From an uncultured Mycoplasmatota bacterium (lineage in GTDB: Bacteria > Bacillota_I > Bacilli_A > RF39 > UBA660), in assembly GCA_900546275.1 (NCBI GenBank), contig URCH01000006.1, forward strand, positions 7,509 to 71,508: a stretch of DNA of 64,000 bases, in the 5' to 3' direction. Under the pieces are notes generated by a model that worked only from the letters and a program-made list of their open reading frames with translations, ran no database searches and had not been told where the DNA came from. Numbering within the stretch: the stretch's first letter is position 1; each line of letters begins with the position of its first letter. Below are positions 24,409 through 34,810 of the stretch, piece by piece. A program made the translations under genes and the position numbers.

Positions 24409-26413
24409 TTACATTTTTTCTTTAATTATGTTTTTACTACATAAGTAAGTTACTACAAAATATATAGAATATATAATAATTAAAAATATAAAGGTAATTA
24501 TTGAACCATCTAAAATACTTTTTATTCCTAAACTACTTAAAATATATGTACAAAATTTAAGCCCAAATATAGTATGAATTATCGCTAATGACAAAGGTGT
24601 TATAAAAAATATTAAAGTTTGTTTAAATAATGCTTTATTTATATCTCTTTCATCAGATCCTATTTGTCTTAAAACTTTATATTTATTTTTATCATCTAAA
24701 CAATCTGATAATTCCTTTAAAGCTAAAATTACAGATGAAGATATTAAAAATATTATACCCAAATAAAGTCCAATAAATGTAACAATAACGGAAAGACCTA
24801 TTGATGCAGCTTTTATATCATTTTTTGTATCTAAATCATAACCATTTTCCGTTGAATAATATTTTAATTTATTTTCTATATAATTAATTTTATCTTTATC
24901 TGTAGTAGAATAATTTCCAATCAATATTTTATTGTTTTCAGAATTAGAATCAATTACATTATTTGGAACAACGAAAAATCCCATATTAGTTGGATTTCCA
25001 CTAATTTTTACAAATCCTTCTATACTTTTATTTAAAGCTGGAGTTAATTCTTTACCAAATATGTTAATTATGCTTTTTCTATTCATTACCTCATCATATA
25101 TTTCTTTTTCATAATTTGAAACAATAACATATTCATTATCTTTTAATGTTATTTCATCTAAATTAAATAATTTTGATATTTTATTATAATCACTTTGCGA
25201 AATAATTTCTACTTTTGAATTATAATTTGCAAATGGGGATTTATTTTTTAATTCTAAATAATAATTTCCTAATGATTCTTTATATAACATATTTTCATCA
25301 TAATACTCATTAATAATAGTTAAATTTATATTATTTTTTAATTCTATATCATTATTGATTAGATTAAGCATATCTTCATCTGATACTTTGTTTTGATTAT
25401 AATAATACTTAATAAGTTCAAAATCTGCTGGTGCATATTTATTAATAGAATTATTAAAATAATTTTTTATAGTAAATGTACTTGATAACAAACACAAGGT
25501 AAAAAATAACATAATACAAATAACAGATATAGATACAACCATTGTATTTGTTTTACTGCTGATTTGTTTAAAAACAAAAGTATTTAATTTTTTATAATAT
25601 AATTTATGACATTTAGATAAGTATTTTTAAAACCAAACCTGCTATAGAATAAAAGAATAATATTGTTCCAACTATTCCAAGTGATATTGGTAAAAATAAT
25701 ATACTTGCATCATATTTTATTAATTTAAATAAACGTTTAGTTACCATATAATATGCGGATGAAAGCATGAGAATAGATAATATAAATAATATTATACAAA
25801 CAATAGGATTTTTAAATTTAATCTTTTCTTGCTTTTTACTTGCTTGTAATAAATTTATAAGTTTATTTTTATTTACTATGATTGTATTAAAAATCATTAC
25901 AATAATATAAATAATACCATAATATAAAATTGTTTTCATCATAGCAGTTTTTGAAAAATTAAATCTAAAATTTGTCATATCAGCTTCAAACATGTTGGCA
26001 ACAAAAACACTATTAATTTGAGATAAAATCATACCTAATAATAAACCAATAATTAATGAAATAAGACCTATTAAAAATGTTTCTATTAATAATAAAAATG
26101 ATATTTTTCTTTTAGAAATTCCAAGTGTCATGTAAATTCCAAAATATTTATTTCTTTTTTTTATTAAAAATCTAGACGCATATATAATTAAAAATCCTAA
26201 AATGAATGATACAAAAACTGATACATATGATAGTAAGCGAGTTAATAAATCTATCATTTCTCCTTGTCTATTTGACACTTCTAACATAGCAGTTTGACTG
26301 TCCATTGAATTAAAAATATAAAATATACAAACACCAAGTATTAAAGTTACAAAATAAATTGCATAATCTTTAAAACTTTTTTTAATATTTGAAATAGATA
26401 ATTTACAAAGCAT
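24409..26413 (-). pseudogene. BceB-type ABC permease, frameshifted
   Basis: Bce-type permeases (about 650 aa, 10 TM, FtsX-like) detect and expel antimicrobial peptides with a paired kinase. The first part (25613-26413, 266 aa) covers the N-terminal TM block and ends LVLKILI. The rest is open in another frame (coding from before 25542), reading KYLSKCHKLYYKKLNTFVFK and on through the large extracellular domain and C-terminal TMs. One extra A in the AAAAA run at about 25627-25631 explains the break. Start SD lies in the overlapping ATPase gene (11 nt). Two ORF fragments may be translated, but a working permease is unlikely. Confidence 0.8.
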
Positions 26414-27170
26414 CGTTCATTTCACCGCCCAGTAAAGTAACTACATCCATTATATTGTCAAAAAATTCTTTTCTAGATAAATTTTCTTTATTTAGTTCAC
26501 TGAATATTTTTCCATCTTTTATAAATATAACACGTGAAGCATAACTTGCTGTAAAAGCATCATGAGTTACCATCAAAATTGTAGAATTTAGTTTTTTATT
26601 TAAAAACTCAATGCTATCTAACAATTGTCTTTATGATTTTGAATCAAGAGCGCCAGTTGGTTCATCGGCTAAAATCAAACTAGGATTTGTAATGATTGCT
26701 CTAGCACTTGCTATTCTTTGTTTTTCACCACCACTCATTTGATATGGATATTTATTAAGTATTTTAGTTATATTTAATTTTTCTGCCATATTATTTATTC
26801 TTTCTTTTTGTTCTTTATATGGTACATTTTGAATAGATAGAGAAAGTGAAATATTTTCATATCCTGTTAAAGTATCAAGTAAATTAAAATCTTGAAAAAT
26901 AAATCCTAATTTATCTCTTCTAAATTTATTTAGTTTATTTCCTTTTAATTTTGTAATATCTTCCCCCTCTACATAAATATGTCCTGATGTTACTTTGTCT
27001 ATTGTAGAAATCATATTTAAAAGTGTAGTTTTCCCTGAACCACTTGCTCCCATTATAGCAACAAATTCTCCTTTTAAAACTTCCATAGAAATATCATTAA
27101 TAGCTTTTGTTAAGCTTGATTTACTTCCATAATATTTTTCTACATTAGATAATTTTAAAATATTTTCCAT
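26403..27170 (-). pseudogene. BceA-type ABC ATPase with in-frame stop
   Basis: ATPase partner of the permease above. The first part has GASGSGKTTL (Walker A), SGGEKQRIASARA (signature) and ILADEPTGALDSKS (Walker B), then TAA at 26631-26633. Reading continues in the same frame with RQLLDSIEFLNKKLN and the switch His in ILMVTHDAF, to 26403. Homologues have Ser at the stop position, so a single TCA to TAA change explains the break. The start at 27170 has AGGAG 7 nt upstream; the frame is open further to 27242. Confidence 0.85.
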
Positions 27171-27257
27171 AATATTTCTCCTTTCGTAATTAATTATATT
27201 AAAGTTATAATAATTTGTCGCTTGTTTAATATTACACAACATTACATTTTAGTAATA

Positions 27258-28270
27258 TTAAAATTTATAATACTTATTTTTGCCAAATTCAATAACAACA
27301 TTTGTATACTTATTTTCTTCACTTTTAATATAAATATTATGACCTAATTTATTACACAATTTTTTTATAATATATAATCCCATACCAGTTGATTTAACTT
27401 TATCTCTTCCATTTGTACCAGTGAATGATTTATCAAAAACACGTTTAATGTCTTTACTTGGTATACCTATTCCATTATCATATACTGAAAGTATAATTTT
27501 ATCTTTTTCTTCATGTGCTGTAATAGTAATAATACTATTGTTATTTTTTTTATATTTTATACTATTGTTTACTATTTGATTTAATATAAACTCTAGCCAT
27601 TTTTTATCTGTGTATACATTTAAATTATCAATATTAACTTCTAGTTTTATTTGATTTTCAAGTAAATCATCTTTGTTTTTTAAACTAACATTTCTAACTA
27701 TTTCCTTAAGACAAAATTTTCCAATTATGAAATCTTTTTCTGTAATTTCACTTCTCATATAATAAAGTATTTGATCTATATTATTATCTAATTTTCTAAT
27801 TATACTTAAAAAATCCATAGAATTTATTTGTTTATGATTGTGACATTTTAATACCATGCTTGATATTGGTATTTTTATTTCATGAATCCAAATTTCAACA
27901 AACTCTTTAAATTCAGTAATTCCCTTAGTTTGTAAATTAATGTTTTCTATCATTGATTTGTTTATTTCATATAAAATATCATTAGTTAATATTTCTTCAT
28001 ATGTAGTAGGTTCTGGAATTGTTTCTAATACTAAATATTTTTTATCTAATTTATTTAACATATTTAAAAGATTATTATAATAATTTCTTTTTCTAAAATA
28101 ATTTAAAAGTAATATAGATAAGCCATTTATTGATAGTATTAAAAAAATTATCAAAGTTACATCATTATTTAATTTAAATGCTCTAAGTATTAAACATATA
28201 ATTATTGATGTAATTATATATATATAATTATACTAACTATTTTATCTTTTAAGTAATTTAAAAATTTCAT
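27258..28270 (-). pseudogene. BceS-type sensor histidine kinase, frameshifted near N-terminus
   Basis: Intramembrane-sensing kinase of a Bce module. The ATG at 28270 overlaps the regulator stop codon (ATGA) and gives MKFLNYLKDKIVSIIIYI, then a stop. The normal continuation (ITSIIICLILRAF, second TM and onward) is in another frame, after a TATATATATA tract at about 28215-28226; one extra AT unit explains it. The downstream frame (27258-28154, 298 aa) keeps WIHEIKIPISSM (His), NSIKYKK, DNGIGIPSKD and GMGLYIIKKL. It could be translated from a TTG at 28154, giving a kinase without the first membrane segment. Confidence 0.78.
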
Positions 28271-28929
28271 AATAATATATATCCTAATCCTTTTCTAGTT
28301 TCAATCATTTCTTCTTCAGATAATTCTTTTAATTTTGTTCTTAATCTACTTATATTTACCGTAAGTGCATTATCATTAATATATTCATCATTATTCCATA
28401 AAGTTGTCATAAGTTCATCTCGTGTTACTATTCTTTCTTTATTATTTAATAAATAACTAAAAATAATCATTTCATTTTTTGTTAAAGTAATTTCTTTTTC
28501 ATTATTTTTAATGATTCCTTTATTAATATTAATTATCAAGTTTTTAAATTTTATTATATCTAGTTTTTGTTCACATCTTTTAAATATGTTAGATATTCTA
28601 AGTAATAATATAGTTGGGTTATATGGTTTAATTATATAATCATCTGCTCCATACATGATTGATAATGCTTCATCTGCTTCATTAGTTTTACTTGTTACCA
28701 TTATAATTGGAATATTAGATTTTTTTCTAATATTTTTTAGTAATAACTCTCCATTTAAATAAGGTATGTTTATATCAAGTAAAATAAGATCTGAATTACT
28801 TTTAAGTATTGTTTCCAAGGCATTTTCAAAATTGGTTAATATAGTTGCTTCATAAGAAGAGTTTGTTAATAAATTATATAATTCACTTGCCACAATTTTG
28901 TCATCTTCAACAATCATTATTTTTTTCAA
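28267..28929 (-). CDS. OmpR-family response regulator (BceR-like)
   Basis: A 220-residue two-component regulator. Receiver domain (1-120): MIVEDDKIVA, LILLDINIPYLNG with the phospho-Asp, VTSKTNE, and Lys in YIIKPYNP. C-terminal winged helix (about 128-220): ITLTKNEMIIFSYLL and DNALTVNISRLRTKL. It starts at TTG with GGTGAT upstream. It is intact, unlike the kinase and transporter genes it should control, so the module is orphaned at the top. It presumably activated the ABC genes in response to peptide antibiotics. Confidence 0.92.
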   Translation of the reverse strand: MKKIMIVEDDKIVASELYNLLTNSSYEATILTNFENALETILKSNSDLILLDINIPYLNGELLLKNIRKKSNIPIIMVTSKTNEADEALSIMYGADDYIIKPYNPTILLLRISNIFKRCEQKLDIIKFKNLIININKGIIKNNEKEITLTKNEMIIFSYLLNNKERIVTRDELMTTLWNNDEYINDNALTVNISRLRTKLKELSEEEMIETRKGLGYILL

Positions 28930-28998
28930 ATATAATCACCAACTTTCTACAAATATTATAACATTAAAATTACTTTTATTATCTTACAGTTTTGTAAT

Positions 28999-29027
28999 AT
29001 AAAAAGCAGTTTAACAAAACTACCTTT
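28999..29027 (-). terminator. terminator of prolyl-tRNA-editing gene
   Basis: Minus-strand hairpin of about 10 bp with G-T pairs (AAAGGTAGTTT against AAACTGCTTT), then TTTTTATA. Confidence 0.7.
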
Positions 29028-29511
29028 ATATTTCTACAATATTAATTTCATTACCATGTTCGTTTATTATTTCAATTAAATCCATTACATTTAACCATAC
29101 TGTTGCAGTATTATCATTTGGATGTACTCCTATTATATATTTGTCCATCATAAAACTTTTATCTATGAAAAATTTTACTTTCAATTCTTTATCATTTAGT
29201 AATCCAAAAGGAGATACGCTACCTGGATTTAAATTTAAAATTTCATTTAAATCTTTTTGTGAAGCAAAGCTTAAAGAACGTGTATTATTTTTATTTTTAA
29301 ATTCTTTTAAATTGATTTTTTTAATTCCTTTAACTGTTATAAGAAAGTAATTCTTTTTATCATCACAAAGAAATAAGTTTTTAGCATCATATTCTGGATA
29401 CAATAATTTAGTTTTTTTTAAATCTTCCATATTATAAACTGCCTCGTGTTCAACAATTTCATGCCATATTTTTTTATTATTTAAAAGTTTATATATATCA
29501 TTTTTATTCAT
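29026..29511 (-). CDS. YbaK/ProX-type aminoacyl-tRNA deacylase
   Basis: A 161-residue free-standing editing enzyme of the YbaK/PrdX family, which hydrolyses misacylated tRNAs such as Ala-tRNAPro. Features: VEHEAVYNMED in the N-terminal strand-helix, KNLFLCDDKKNYFLITVKG, and the conserved substrate loop LNLNPGSVSPFGLLND. It is close in length to ProXp-type proteins. SD GAGGAA. It has its own terminator and follows the MBL gene by 15 bp, probably in the same transcript as U32 and MBL. Confidence 0.9.
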   Translation of the reverse strand: MNKNDIYKLLNNKKIWHEIVEHEAVYNMEDLKKTKLLYPEYDAKNLFLCDDKKNYFLITVKGIKKINLKEFKNKNNTRSLSFASQKDLNEILNLNPGSVSPFGLLNDKELKVKFFIDKSFMMDKYIIGVHPNDNTATVWLNVMDLIEIINEHGNEINIVEI

Positions 29512-29526
29512 AATTTTCCTCTTTTG

Positions 29527-30036
29527 TTAAATGTAATATTTAAAGTTATTTTTTTCATTTTTTAATGTAGTATCATTTCCATGACCAGCGTATATTACTA
29601 TGTCATCATCATATTTTAATATTAATTTTAAACTTTTTTTCATATCAGATATACTTCCACCTTCTAAATCCATCCTACCAATTGAATTTTTAAATATAAA
29701 ATCTCCTGTAAACATTATTTTTTCTTTTTCAAAATATATTGTTATACAATCTTCTTTATGGCCTGGTGTATGTATTATATTAAATTCAAAATCATTTATT
29801 TTATAAAATCCATCCTTGTATTTATAATCTATTATTTTACTCTTAAAGTTATTTAAAGCACCAACATGATCAAAGTGATAATGTGTTATTATTATTGCCT
29901 TTATATTTTTATTGCCAACTTTTTCTTGTATTTTTTCATAATCATCACCTGGATCAATTATTATACAATTATTGTTGAGTGTTAAAACGTAACAATTTGT
30001 TTGATAATCTCCTACTACTATTTTATCTATTTTCAT
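29527..30036 (-). CDS. MBL-fold metallohydrolase (glyoxalase II-like)
   Basis: A 169-residue metallo-beta-lactamase fold hydrolase. The di-metal ligands are visible: THYHFDH, TPGH, TGDFIF (bridging Asp) and AGHG. It is about as long as the short glyoxalase-II-like proteins of Firmicutes (YcbL/YqgX type) and lacks the C-terminal domain of true glyoxalase II. Substrate unknown, perhaps a thioester. It overlaps the U32 gene by 14 nt. Confidence 0.9.
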   Translation of the reverse strand: MKIDKIVVGDYQTNCYVLTLNNNCIIIDPGDDYEKIQEKVGNKNIKAIIITHYHFDHVGALNNFKSKIIDYKYKDGFYKINDFEFNIIHTPGHKEDCITIYFEKEKIMFTGDFIFKNSIGRMDLEGGSISDMKKSLKLILKYDDDIVIYAGHGNDTTLKNEKNNFKYYI

Positions 30037-32200
30037 TTATTACTCCTTTAATAAAATCAATTAATGTTTGTGTTATATCAGAATAAAAATCAACTATTAT
30101 TCTTTTATTTATTTTAGCTAAAATATTATTATATTCATATTTATTATTGTATATATACATTAAATTATTTTTTTCTATTATAGGATATTTGTATTTAAGT
30201 CTATCTAATAAATATATATTATTTCCATATTTTTTTACTAAGTTAAATTTAGAAATCATTGCTTGCTTTCTTGAAGCTATTATATATTCTAAGTTAGGTT
30301 CTTTACCATATCTTTTTACATAATTTTCATATATTTTATTAACCATACTTTCATTTACTTCATAAGAAAGTGTTACTTTTTTTACTCCTAAGCTATGTAA
30401 GAGCGCTACTGAATATGAATTTGTAACATTTAAAGAAAAATCTGTTTCTATATTTTTATATTTATTTATACTTCCAAGTTCTCCTACTAATAATAAATTA
30501 CTATCTTCTATATATTCATTTATTACTCTAGGAATTTTTTTTACAAATATTTTGTTATCTATTTCTGAATATATTTTATTAAAATCAAATTCTTTTAATT
30601 TATCATATATTTTTTCATCTAATACTTCTAAATTTATTTCTTGGTTTTGTTTTAAATCTGGAAGTTTTATACTGTATTCTTTTTTTAAATAAGGTATATT
30701 ATAAATCCTTTTTTCGTTTAGTTTTTCTACTAAATTTCTTCTTAATTCATTTAATTCTTTTATGTTTATAAATATATTTTCATCTGATTCTATACTAAAT
30801 TTATTTATTTGATATACTGTATCGCCTAACTTTTCTAATTGATTTTTTATTTTATCTTTTGTAATTGGATAATTTTTTGACTTTTCTACAATATTCCCAA
30901 AAACTGTAACTGTATTTTTATTATCATTATATGTAACAGATATTTTTTCTCCTATTTTAGCATATACAGAACAATCTATATTTACTTTTCTTTTAACAGA
31001 TATTTTTTGTTTTATCTCATTTAATTGATTATAATCTGATGTTTTTACAACAATTGCACTATTTTTTATTTTATTTTCTGATTTTATTTTTATAATATCT
31101 CCTGCTTTAGCACAAGAAACTTTATTATTATTTTTTAACATACTTGTTACAATAAATCCATAATCTTTTTCATCTATAAATCTAATTCCATCATTTATAT
31201 TTAAGTCATCCGTTAATTTTATAGTTGCATAATTATTTTTATAATCAATTACTTTTCCAATTTCTATACCTTGATGATTTGGTTTTTGTTCATTAACTAT
31301 TAAATTATTTTCTTCATTAAATATAAATCCTTTTGTAAATTCTCTATTAAATATTTTTTTTAATTCTTTTATATCTTCTTCTTTTATATTTATTTTTCCT
31401 GTTTTTACATATTCATCTATTACTTTTCTATATAGCGCAACAACTATATATACATATTCAGGTCTTTTCATTCTTCCTTCTATTTTTATACTATCTATAT
31501 TTAAATCTATTAACTTATCAATATTACTTAACGTATTTAAGTCTTTCATACTTAATGGATAATGTCCTATATTTAATTTTTTGTTTTCTCTTATTACATC
31601 ATATGGTAACCTACAACTTCCAGCACATGCCCCTCTATTACCACTTCTACCACCTATTAAATAACTCATTAAACATTGACCTGAATAACTAACACAAAGT
31701 GCTCCATGAACAAATATTTCAAGTTCTAAATTCGTATTATTTTTGATTTTTTTTATAGTATCTATACTTGTTTCACGAGCTAAAACTACTCTTTTTATAT
31801 TTAGTTTTTCTAGTAATTTTACACCTTCTAAATTATGTATATGCATTTGTGTTGATGCATGAAGTTCTAAATTTGGATAAGTTTTTCTAATTAAATCAAC
31901 CATCCCAATATCTTGTATTATTATTGCATCTACATTATTAACATGAAGAAAATCTATATAATTTAAAAAATCTTCTACTTCATCTTCATATATAAGTGTA
32001 TTTACTGTTACATATATTTTTATTCCATATAAATGACATAATTTTATTGCTTCTATTAATTCATCATTATCAAAATTTGTAGCAAATGATCTTGCACCAT
32101 ACTTTTTACCACTTAAATATACCGCATCGCATCCTGCACAAATAGCTGCTTTTAAACTTTCCATTGAACCTGCAGGAGCAAGTAATTCTGGTTTTTTCAT
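30023..32200 (-). CDS. peptidase U32-family protein
   Basis: A 725-residue protein of the U32 family, now linked to tRNA and rRNA hydroxylation (TrhP/RlhA) rather than collagenolysis. It has the N-terminal family start KKPELLAPAGSMESLKAAI, ELHASTQMHIHN, and the Cys-containing signature FVHGALCVSYSGQCLMS followed by RSGNRGACAGSCRLPY, whose cysteines likely hold an Fe-S cluster. A long C-terminal extension (about 400-725) is also typical of the larger Firmicute form. SD GGTGAT. Confidence 0.92.
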   Translation of the reverse strand: MKKPELLAPAGSMESLKAAICAGCDAVYLSGKKYGARSFATNFDNDELIEAIKLCHLYGIKIYVTVNTLIYEDEVEDFLNYIDFLHVNNVDAIIIQDIGMVDLIRKTYPNLELHASTQMHIHNLEGVKLLEKLNIKRVVLARETSIDTIKKIKNNTNLELEIFVHGALCVSYSGQCLMSYLIGGRSGNRGACAGSCRLPYDVIRENKKLNIGHYPLSMKDLNTLSNIDKLIDLNIDSIKIEGRMKRPEYVYIVVALYRKVIDEYVKTGKINIKEEDIKELKKIFNREFTKGFIFNEENNLIVNEQKPNHQGIEIGKVIDYKNNYATIKLTDDLNINDGIRFIDEKDYGFIVTSMLKNNNKVSCAKAGDIIKIKSENKIKNSAIVVKTSDYNQLNEIKQKISVKRKVNIDCSVYAKIGEKISVTYNDNKNTVTVFGNIVEKSKNYPITKDKIKNQLEKLGDTVYQINKFSIESDENIFINIKELNELRRNLVEKLNEKRIYNIPYLKKEYSIKLPDLKQNQEINLEVLDEKIYDKLKEFDFNKIYSEIDNKIFVKKIPRVINEYIEDSNLLLVGELGSINKYKNIETDFSLNVTNSYSVALLHSLGVKKVTLSYEVNESMVNKIYENYVKRYGKEPNLEYIIASRKQAMISKFNLVKKYGNNIYLLDRLKYKYPIIEKNNLMYIYNNKYEYNNILAKINKRIIVDFYSDITQTLIDFIKGVINENR

Positions 32201-32227
32201 AATATCACCAAACTAATTATATAATAT

Positions 32228-32260
32228 AAAAAAAAATTAAACAATTGTTTAATTTTTTTT
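32228..32260 (-). terminator. terminator after pilin-FGE gene
   Basis: Perfect palindrome AAAAATTAAACAATTGTTTAATTTTT with T-runs on both sides. It could act in both directions. Confidence 0.8.
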
Positions 32261-32266
32261 AACAGT

Positions 32267-33964
32267 TTATGTATAACTTGGCGTTATTACAACTCTAAAT
32301 GAGGTGTAATTATTTTCTCTTCCTGGATTTATATTTATATGCCAAATTCCAGACATTATACCTCTATCAAAATGACCACCCCTAATCATCCATGAAGATT
32401 GTTCACTTGGCATAACTGCAAGTTCATTATACCATCCCCATGTTTCTATTAAACCATAACATTTTTCACCATTGCATCCAGTATTAATATTATTTGTAGT
32501 ATATAAATTATAATATTTATTATCTGGGAAATTCTTTCCATCAGTAACATATAATTCTTTTCCGTCTAACGACTTCCCATATACTTTTCCATTAAAACCA
32601 CTATTCCATATTCCAACAGCTATATTATCAGTTCTTCCTAATATAGTTTTTGCTTGTTCACTGGTATACGTTATTGCAGAATATCCACTTCGTGCATTCC
32701 CTTTTTCATCAGAAAGGACACCCATTACAAATTCATATGCACAACCATTCATATCATATACTCCAGTAATATTTCCAGTAGTTGAAGCTTCTTTTCCAAC
32801 TGATGTATTGTATGGTTGGGTAATTGAAGAATCTGTTCCATAATCTTTTGAACGTCTATTTACTTCTGAATATCCTGTTATATAACTACTATTATTATTT
32901 CTTCTAACTTCAGGGCAACTTCCATCATTTTGACATCTTCCATATAAAGATTGTGATAAAATTGCTACAGCATTCCATTCATCACTTTTCATTAATCTGG
33001 ATTCATTTTTTATTCCATAATTGTTAAATAATTTTGCTTGTTCATATTGAGTACTTACATTTTGATATCTTAAACTTGTTACATTTGGTTTAATTGTAGG
33101 ATTTTCTATTACTGTATTATTAGGATATCCACTAATATTTGTTCCATAACCTGTTTGAAATTTTCCAACCCATATTCCAGGTAATTCTTCATCTCCTAAC
33201 GTAAAACCATCTTGGGTTCTCCAATTTTCTAAAACATCTCCTGTATAATTTGCATCTCCCGTACTTTTTTCATTTATTTTACTAAATCTTATATCTATAT
33301 AACCTGGATTTGATATATCTTCTCCATTTACACCATATGATGATTTTACTGTATATTCATATCTTGGTATCCATACAAAATAAGCAAGTACATCATCTTC
33401 CACAACTTCTTTTCCTACAACATAATCTTTTTTCTTATCTTCTTTTACAACTATCGCATTTGCCCATTTACTATTTTTATAACTATACCATTCATCTGAA
33501 ATATTTGCTACATATGCCTTGTCATTTTCATACTTTATAGCTATCATTCCATCATCTAGAATTGGATAACTAATTTGCTTGTCATTTATCTTTTCAATAT
33601 ACATATTACAGTTTTTTTCATTGTATTTATAACTATATTGATTAGTATCATTATCAAATTTTATTATCACACATCCAGTCATTATAGAACTATCTTTTGG
33701 ATTTCTTAATTCCTTTTCATCTAATAAGCCATCTTCTTTTAATTTATCAAGCGTTAAAAAATAAGTTTCTCCTTCATCTGGAAGTAATTCTGTATTAGAA
33801 ACACCCCAGTTTCTTGAAATTTCTTCTATTCTATTTATTTGTTCATCATAAGCTTTATCTTTAGCTGAATTTATTTGATTACTTATTATAGGTACCGTAA
33901 TCATTGTTACAATTCCAAGAATTATTAATACAGCTAACAATTCAATTAAAGTAAATCCTTTCAT
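32267..33964 (-). CDS. pilin-leader protein with FGE-like C-terminal domain
   Basis: A 565-residue surface protein. It starts MKGFTLIELLAVLIILGIV, a type IV prepilin/pseudopilin leader, with cleavage expected between Gly3 and Phe4 and Glu at mature position 5. After the hydrophobic helix comes a pilin-like region with cysteines (TGCVII, EKNC). The second half (about 190-565) resembles formylglycine-generating-enzyme/C-type-lectin-like domains: FVWIPRYEYTV, YDMNGCAYEFVMG, SSWMIRGGHFDRG and a final FRVVI. SD AGGT. No pilus assembly genes are in the window. Catalytic FGE activity is doubtful; a binding domain is more likely. Confidence 0.78.
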   Translation of the reverse strand: MKGFTLIELLAVLIILGIVTMITVPIISNQINSAKDKAYDEQINRIEEISRNWGVSNTELLPDEGETYFLTLDKLKEDGLLDEKELRNPKDSSIMTGCVIIKFDNDTNQYSYKYNEKNCNMYIEKINDKQISYPILDDGMIAIKYENDKAYVANISDEWYSYKNSKWANAIVVKEDKKKDYVVGKEVVEDDVLAYFVWIPRYEYTVKSSYGVNGEDISNPGYIDIRFSKINEKSTGDANYTGDVLENWRTQDGFTLGDEELPGIWVGKFQTGYGTNISGYPNNTVIENPTIKPNVTSLRYQNVSTQYEQAKLFNNYGIKNESRLMKSDEWNAVAILSQSLYGRCQNDGSCPEVRRNNNSSYITGYSEVNRRSKDYGTDSSITQPYNTSVGKEASTTGNITGVYDMNGCAYEFVMGVLSDEKGNARSGYSAITYTSEQAKTILGRTDNIAVGIWNSGFNGKVYGKSLDGKELYVTDGKNFPDNKYYNLYTTNNINTGCNGEKCYGLIETWGWYNELAVMPSEQSSWMIRGGHFDRGIMSGIWHININPGRENNYTSFRVVITPSYT

Positions 33965-34007
33965 ATGTTTACCTACTTTCTTTTTTTATTTTAACACAAA
34001 TTTATAT

Positions 34008-34033
34008 AAAAAAAAAGAGCTTGTTATGCTCTT
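34008..34033 (-). terminator. efp terminator
   Basis: Minus-strand arms AAGAGC and GCTCTT followed by seven T. The efp stop codon lies in the loop. Confidence 0.85.
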
Positions 34034-34581
34034 GAATCATATTTACCATCTTTTGTAGAAACTACAATATTTTCGCCTTCACCTATAAATAAAGGTACTT
34101 TAACCATTAAGTCATTATCCATATAAGCTTCTTTTAAAGCATTATTTGTAGTATTTCCTTTAACAGCTGGTTCTGTTTTTGCTACAGTATACTCAATTTT
34201 TTCAGGTAATTCAATTCCTAACATTTCACCTTGATAGAAAGTTATATTAACATTTAAACCTTCTTTTAAGTATTTAGCATCATCACCTAATTGTTGTTTA
34301 GAAATTTCAATTTGTTCATAAGTTTCCATGTTCATAAAATTATAAACATCACCTGTGCTATAAAGATATTGCATTGATTGTTTACTTATGATGGCTTTTT
34401 CTAACTTTATACTTGTATTAAATGTTTTTTCAGTAATAGATCCTGTTCTTAAGTTTTTAAGTTTAGCTTTTACAAATGCAGCACCTTTTCCAGGTTTTAC
34501 GTGTAAAAATTCTATTACTTGATATATATTATCTTCAAACAAGAAAGTTATTCCGTTTTTTATATCATTAATATTAAACAT
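34024..34581 (-). CDS. efp: elongation factor P
   Basis: Rescues ribosomes stalled at polyproline. The 185-residue product has the three EF-P domains. The modified-tip loop is HVKPGKGAAFVKAKL, with Lys at the tip position; family blocks LRTGSITEKTF and LGDDAKYLKEG are present. The C-terminal S1-like barrel ends VVSTKDGKYDSRA. Bacillus-type Lys modification would fit, but no modifying enzyme is visible here. It is 15 bp after rpmG, with AAGGAGG as SD. Confidence 0.97.
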   Translation of the reverse strand: MFNINDIKNGITFLFEDNIYQVIEFLHVKPGKGAAFVKAKLKNLRTGSITEKTFNTSIKLEKAIISKQSMQYLYSTGDVYNFMNMETYEQIEISKQQLGDDAKYLKEGLNVNITFYQGEMLGIELPEKIEYTVAKTEPAVKGNTTNNALKEAYMDNDLMVKVPLFIGEGENIVVSTKDGKYDSRA

Positions 34582-34596
34582 GATTTTTCCTCCTTA

Positions 34597-34764
34597 TTAT
34601 TTTCCTTCTTTATGAGGTGTTGTTTTTTTACAAGTTGAACAATATTTTTTAAGTTCTAAACGTTCAGTTGTATTTTTTTTGTTTTTTTCTGTACGATAGT
34701 TTTGTTCTTTACAAACTGTACATGCAAGAGTAATTCTTTCTCTAGCTTCTCCTTTTTTTGCCAT
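34597..34764 (-). CDS. rpmG: 50S ribosomal protein L33
   Basis: A 55-residue zinc-ribbon L33: MAKKGEARERITLACTVCKE, then NYRTEKNKKNTTERLELKKY and CSTCKKTTPHKEGK. Both CxxC pairs are present, so it is the zinc-binding (C+) form. GGAGGG lies upstream of the ATG. It sits between the PBP2 gene and efp; rpmG-type genes near pbpA and sodA are also seen in bacilli. Confidence 0.96.
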   Translation of the reverse strand: MAKKGEARERITLACTVCKEQNYRTEKNKKNTTERLELKKYCSTCKKTTPHKEGK

Positions 34765-34810
34765 ACTAAGTTTCCCTCCTTTTTAATGCATACTACCATA
34801 TTATAACAAA

